From DASZCR01 sp035942915 (GTDB lineage Bacteria; Acidobacteriota; Blastocatellia; Pyrinomonadales; Pyrinomonadaceae): a DNA stretch of 15,410 nucleotides. Shown here one piece after another: positions 14,750-15,410 of the stretch. The stretch is from positions 1 to 15,410 of the forward strand of contig DASZCR010000149.1 in the NCBI GenBank assembly GCA_035942915.1. Reading direction: 5' to 3'. How positions within the stretch are numbered: position 1 is the stretch's first letter; each line of letters starts with the position of its first letter. The notes beneath the pieces are model-generated. The model was not told the origin of the DNA and did no database searches. It saw only the letters and a list, made by a program, of their open reading frames with translations. The position numbers and the translations under genes are program-made.

Positions 14750-15410
14750 ATGCGGCAGGCCGACGACAACGGACGCGCTCCGGCGCGCGTAAGAGGCTGC
14801 TTCCTCGCGGCGGCCTTCATGCTCGGCGCGCTCCACGCATGGAGCGCGCGTCACGCCATCAACCCCGACGGCATCTCCTATCTCGACATGGGCGACGCGT
14901 ACCTGCGCGGCGACTGGGGCACGGCCATCAATGGCCTGTGGAGTCCTCTCTATTCCTGTCTGCTCGGTCTCGCGCTGCTCGTCGTGCAGCCTTCGCGCTA
15001 CTGGGAAATCCCGCTCGTCCATCTCGTCAACTTTCTCGTCTATCTCTGGGCGCTGTGGTGTTTCGACTTTCTCCTGCGCGAGTTGCGAGGCTGGCGACGC
15101 GAGGGGCGTGCGAGCGCGGAAGCGGCGACCGATGCGTTGCCGGAATGGGCGCTGGCGGCGCTTCTCTATGCGGTCTTCCTGTGGGCGTCTCTGTCGCTTA
15201 TCGGGCTGGCGGCGGTGACGCCGGACATGTGTGCCGCATCGTTCGTCTATCTTTCGTCTGCTTTCCTGTGGCGCATCCGGCGCGGCGACCTGCGACGCCG
15301 CACATTCCTCATCCTCGGCGCGACGCTCGGTCTGAGCTATCTGTCGAAAGCTTCCATGCTGCCCTTCGTCGTCGTGCTGCTCGTGTCGGCCACTGTCTGC
15401 GCCGCAGGGC
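14750..15410 (+). CDS. Polytopic membrane protein, probable GT-C (ArnT/GT39-like) glycosyltransferase, truncated by window end
   Basis: The reading frame starts at ATG 14750 (or GTG 14732) and stays open to the end of the window, giving 220 residues of a larger protein. A short basic N-terminus leads into a first membrane segment. An extracytoplasmic loop then reads INPDGISYLDMGDAYLRGDW, with SPLYSCLLGLALL after it. The Asp residues early in this loop, the GDW and the following SPLY pattern are typical of the acceptor/metal-binding loop of GT-C enzymes that use polyprenyl-phosphate sugars. At least four further hydrophobic segments follow. A Wzy-like polymerase is the main alternative, but the D-x-x-Y-L-x-M-x-D loop favours GT-C. 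It follows the acyltransferase by 29 bases and is probably in the same operon. Function downstream of the window edge cannot be assessed. Confidence 0.72.
   Translation, partial: MRQADDNGRAPARVRGCFLAAAFMLGALHAWSARHAINPDGISYLDMGDAYLRGDWGTAINGLWSPLYSCLLGLALLVVQPSRYWEIPLVHLVNFLVYLWALWCFDFLLRELRGWRREGRASAEAATDALPEWALAALLYAVFLWASLSLIGLAAVTPDMCAASFVYLSSAFLWRIRRGDLRRRTFLILGATLGLSYLSKASMLPFVVVLLVSATVCAAG

Noticed and set aside
14826..14849. A perfect 10-bp inverted repeat (GCGCGCTCCA) with a 4-base loop early in the last gene
   Set aside because: It is fully inside a good coding frame in very GCGC-rich DNA, with no T-tract or regulatory context; chance is a sufficient explanation.
1..15410. CRISPR array, tRNA/rRNA gene, transposase or integration site
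   Set aside because: Reading through the window, I saw no spaced direct repeats, tRNA-like cloverleaf ends, rRNA motifs or transposase motifs. This was a visual reading, not a computed search.

Overview
The window is a high-GC bacterial segment with long, tightly packed genes. Apart from one gene at the left, they all read left to right as a polysaccharide (exopolysaccharide, capsule or O-antigen) biosynthesis locus. CGC/GCG-rich codon use, gene content and a heptamer-type (GGATGAA/TTCATCC) repeat at one gene junction are compatible with Acidobacteriota (Blastocatellia-like). That placement is an impression; the window has no rRNA or taxonomic marker beyond the polymerase fragment.

Left flank (1-1379): the 3' end of a family A DNA polymerase gene (+) converges, across a strong GC hairpin, on a small gene on the minus strand for a secreted protein of unknown function. 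The 260-base gap that follows appears to hold two divergent promoters, one for the secreted protein and one for the polysaccharide operon.

Sugar-nucleotide and polymer-processing block (1380-8596): a UDP-N-acetylhexosamine 6-dehydrogenase, a lower-GC two-gene insert (DUF6883 plus DUF4926), a WecB-type UDP-GlcNAc 2-epimerase, a heparinase II/III-type lyase and an AsnB-type glutamine amidotransferase. Together they suggest an acetamido-uronic acid, possibly amidated to a uronamide, and a lyase acting on such a polymer.

Assembly and decoration block (8593-14720): a Wzx-type flippase, a GT4 glycosyltransferase with an extra N-terminal domain, an FkbH-like HAD-IIIC protein, a free-standing acyl carrier protein and an AAC(3)-family N-acyltransferase. 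The last three form a compact cassette that could make an ACP-tethered short acid (glycerate is the family precedent) and transfer it to an amino sugar.

Right edge (14750-15410): the N-terminal part of a polytopic membrane protein resembling GT-C (ArnT/GT39-like) glycosyltransferases, cut by the window. No initiating phosphoglycosyl transferase, Wzy polymerase or sugar aminotransferase is visible, so the locus must continue beyond the window or rely on genes elsewhere. From the epimerase onward most genes overlap or lie within about 30 bases of each other, which suggests one transcription unit with translational coupling.
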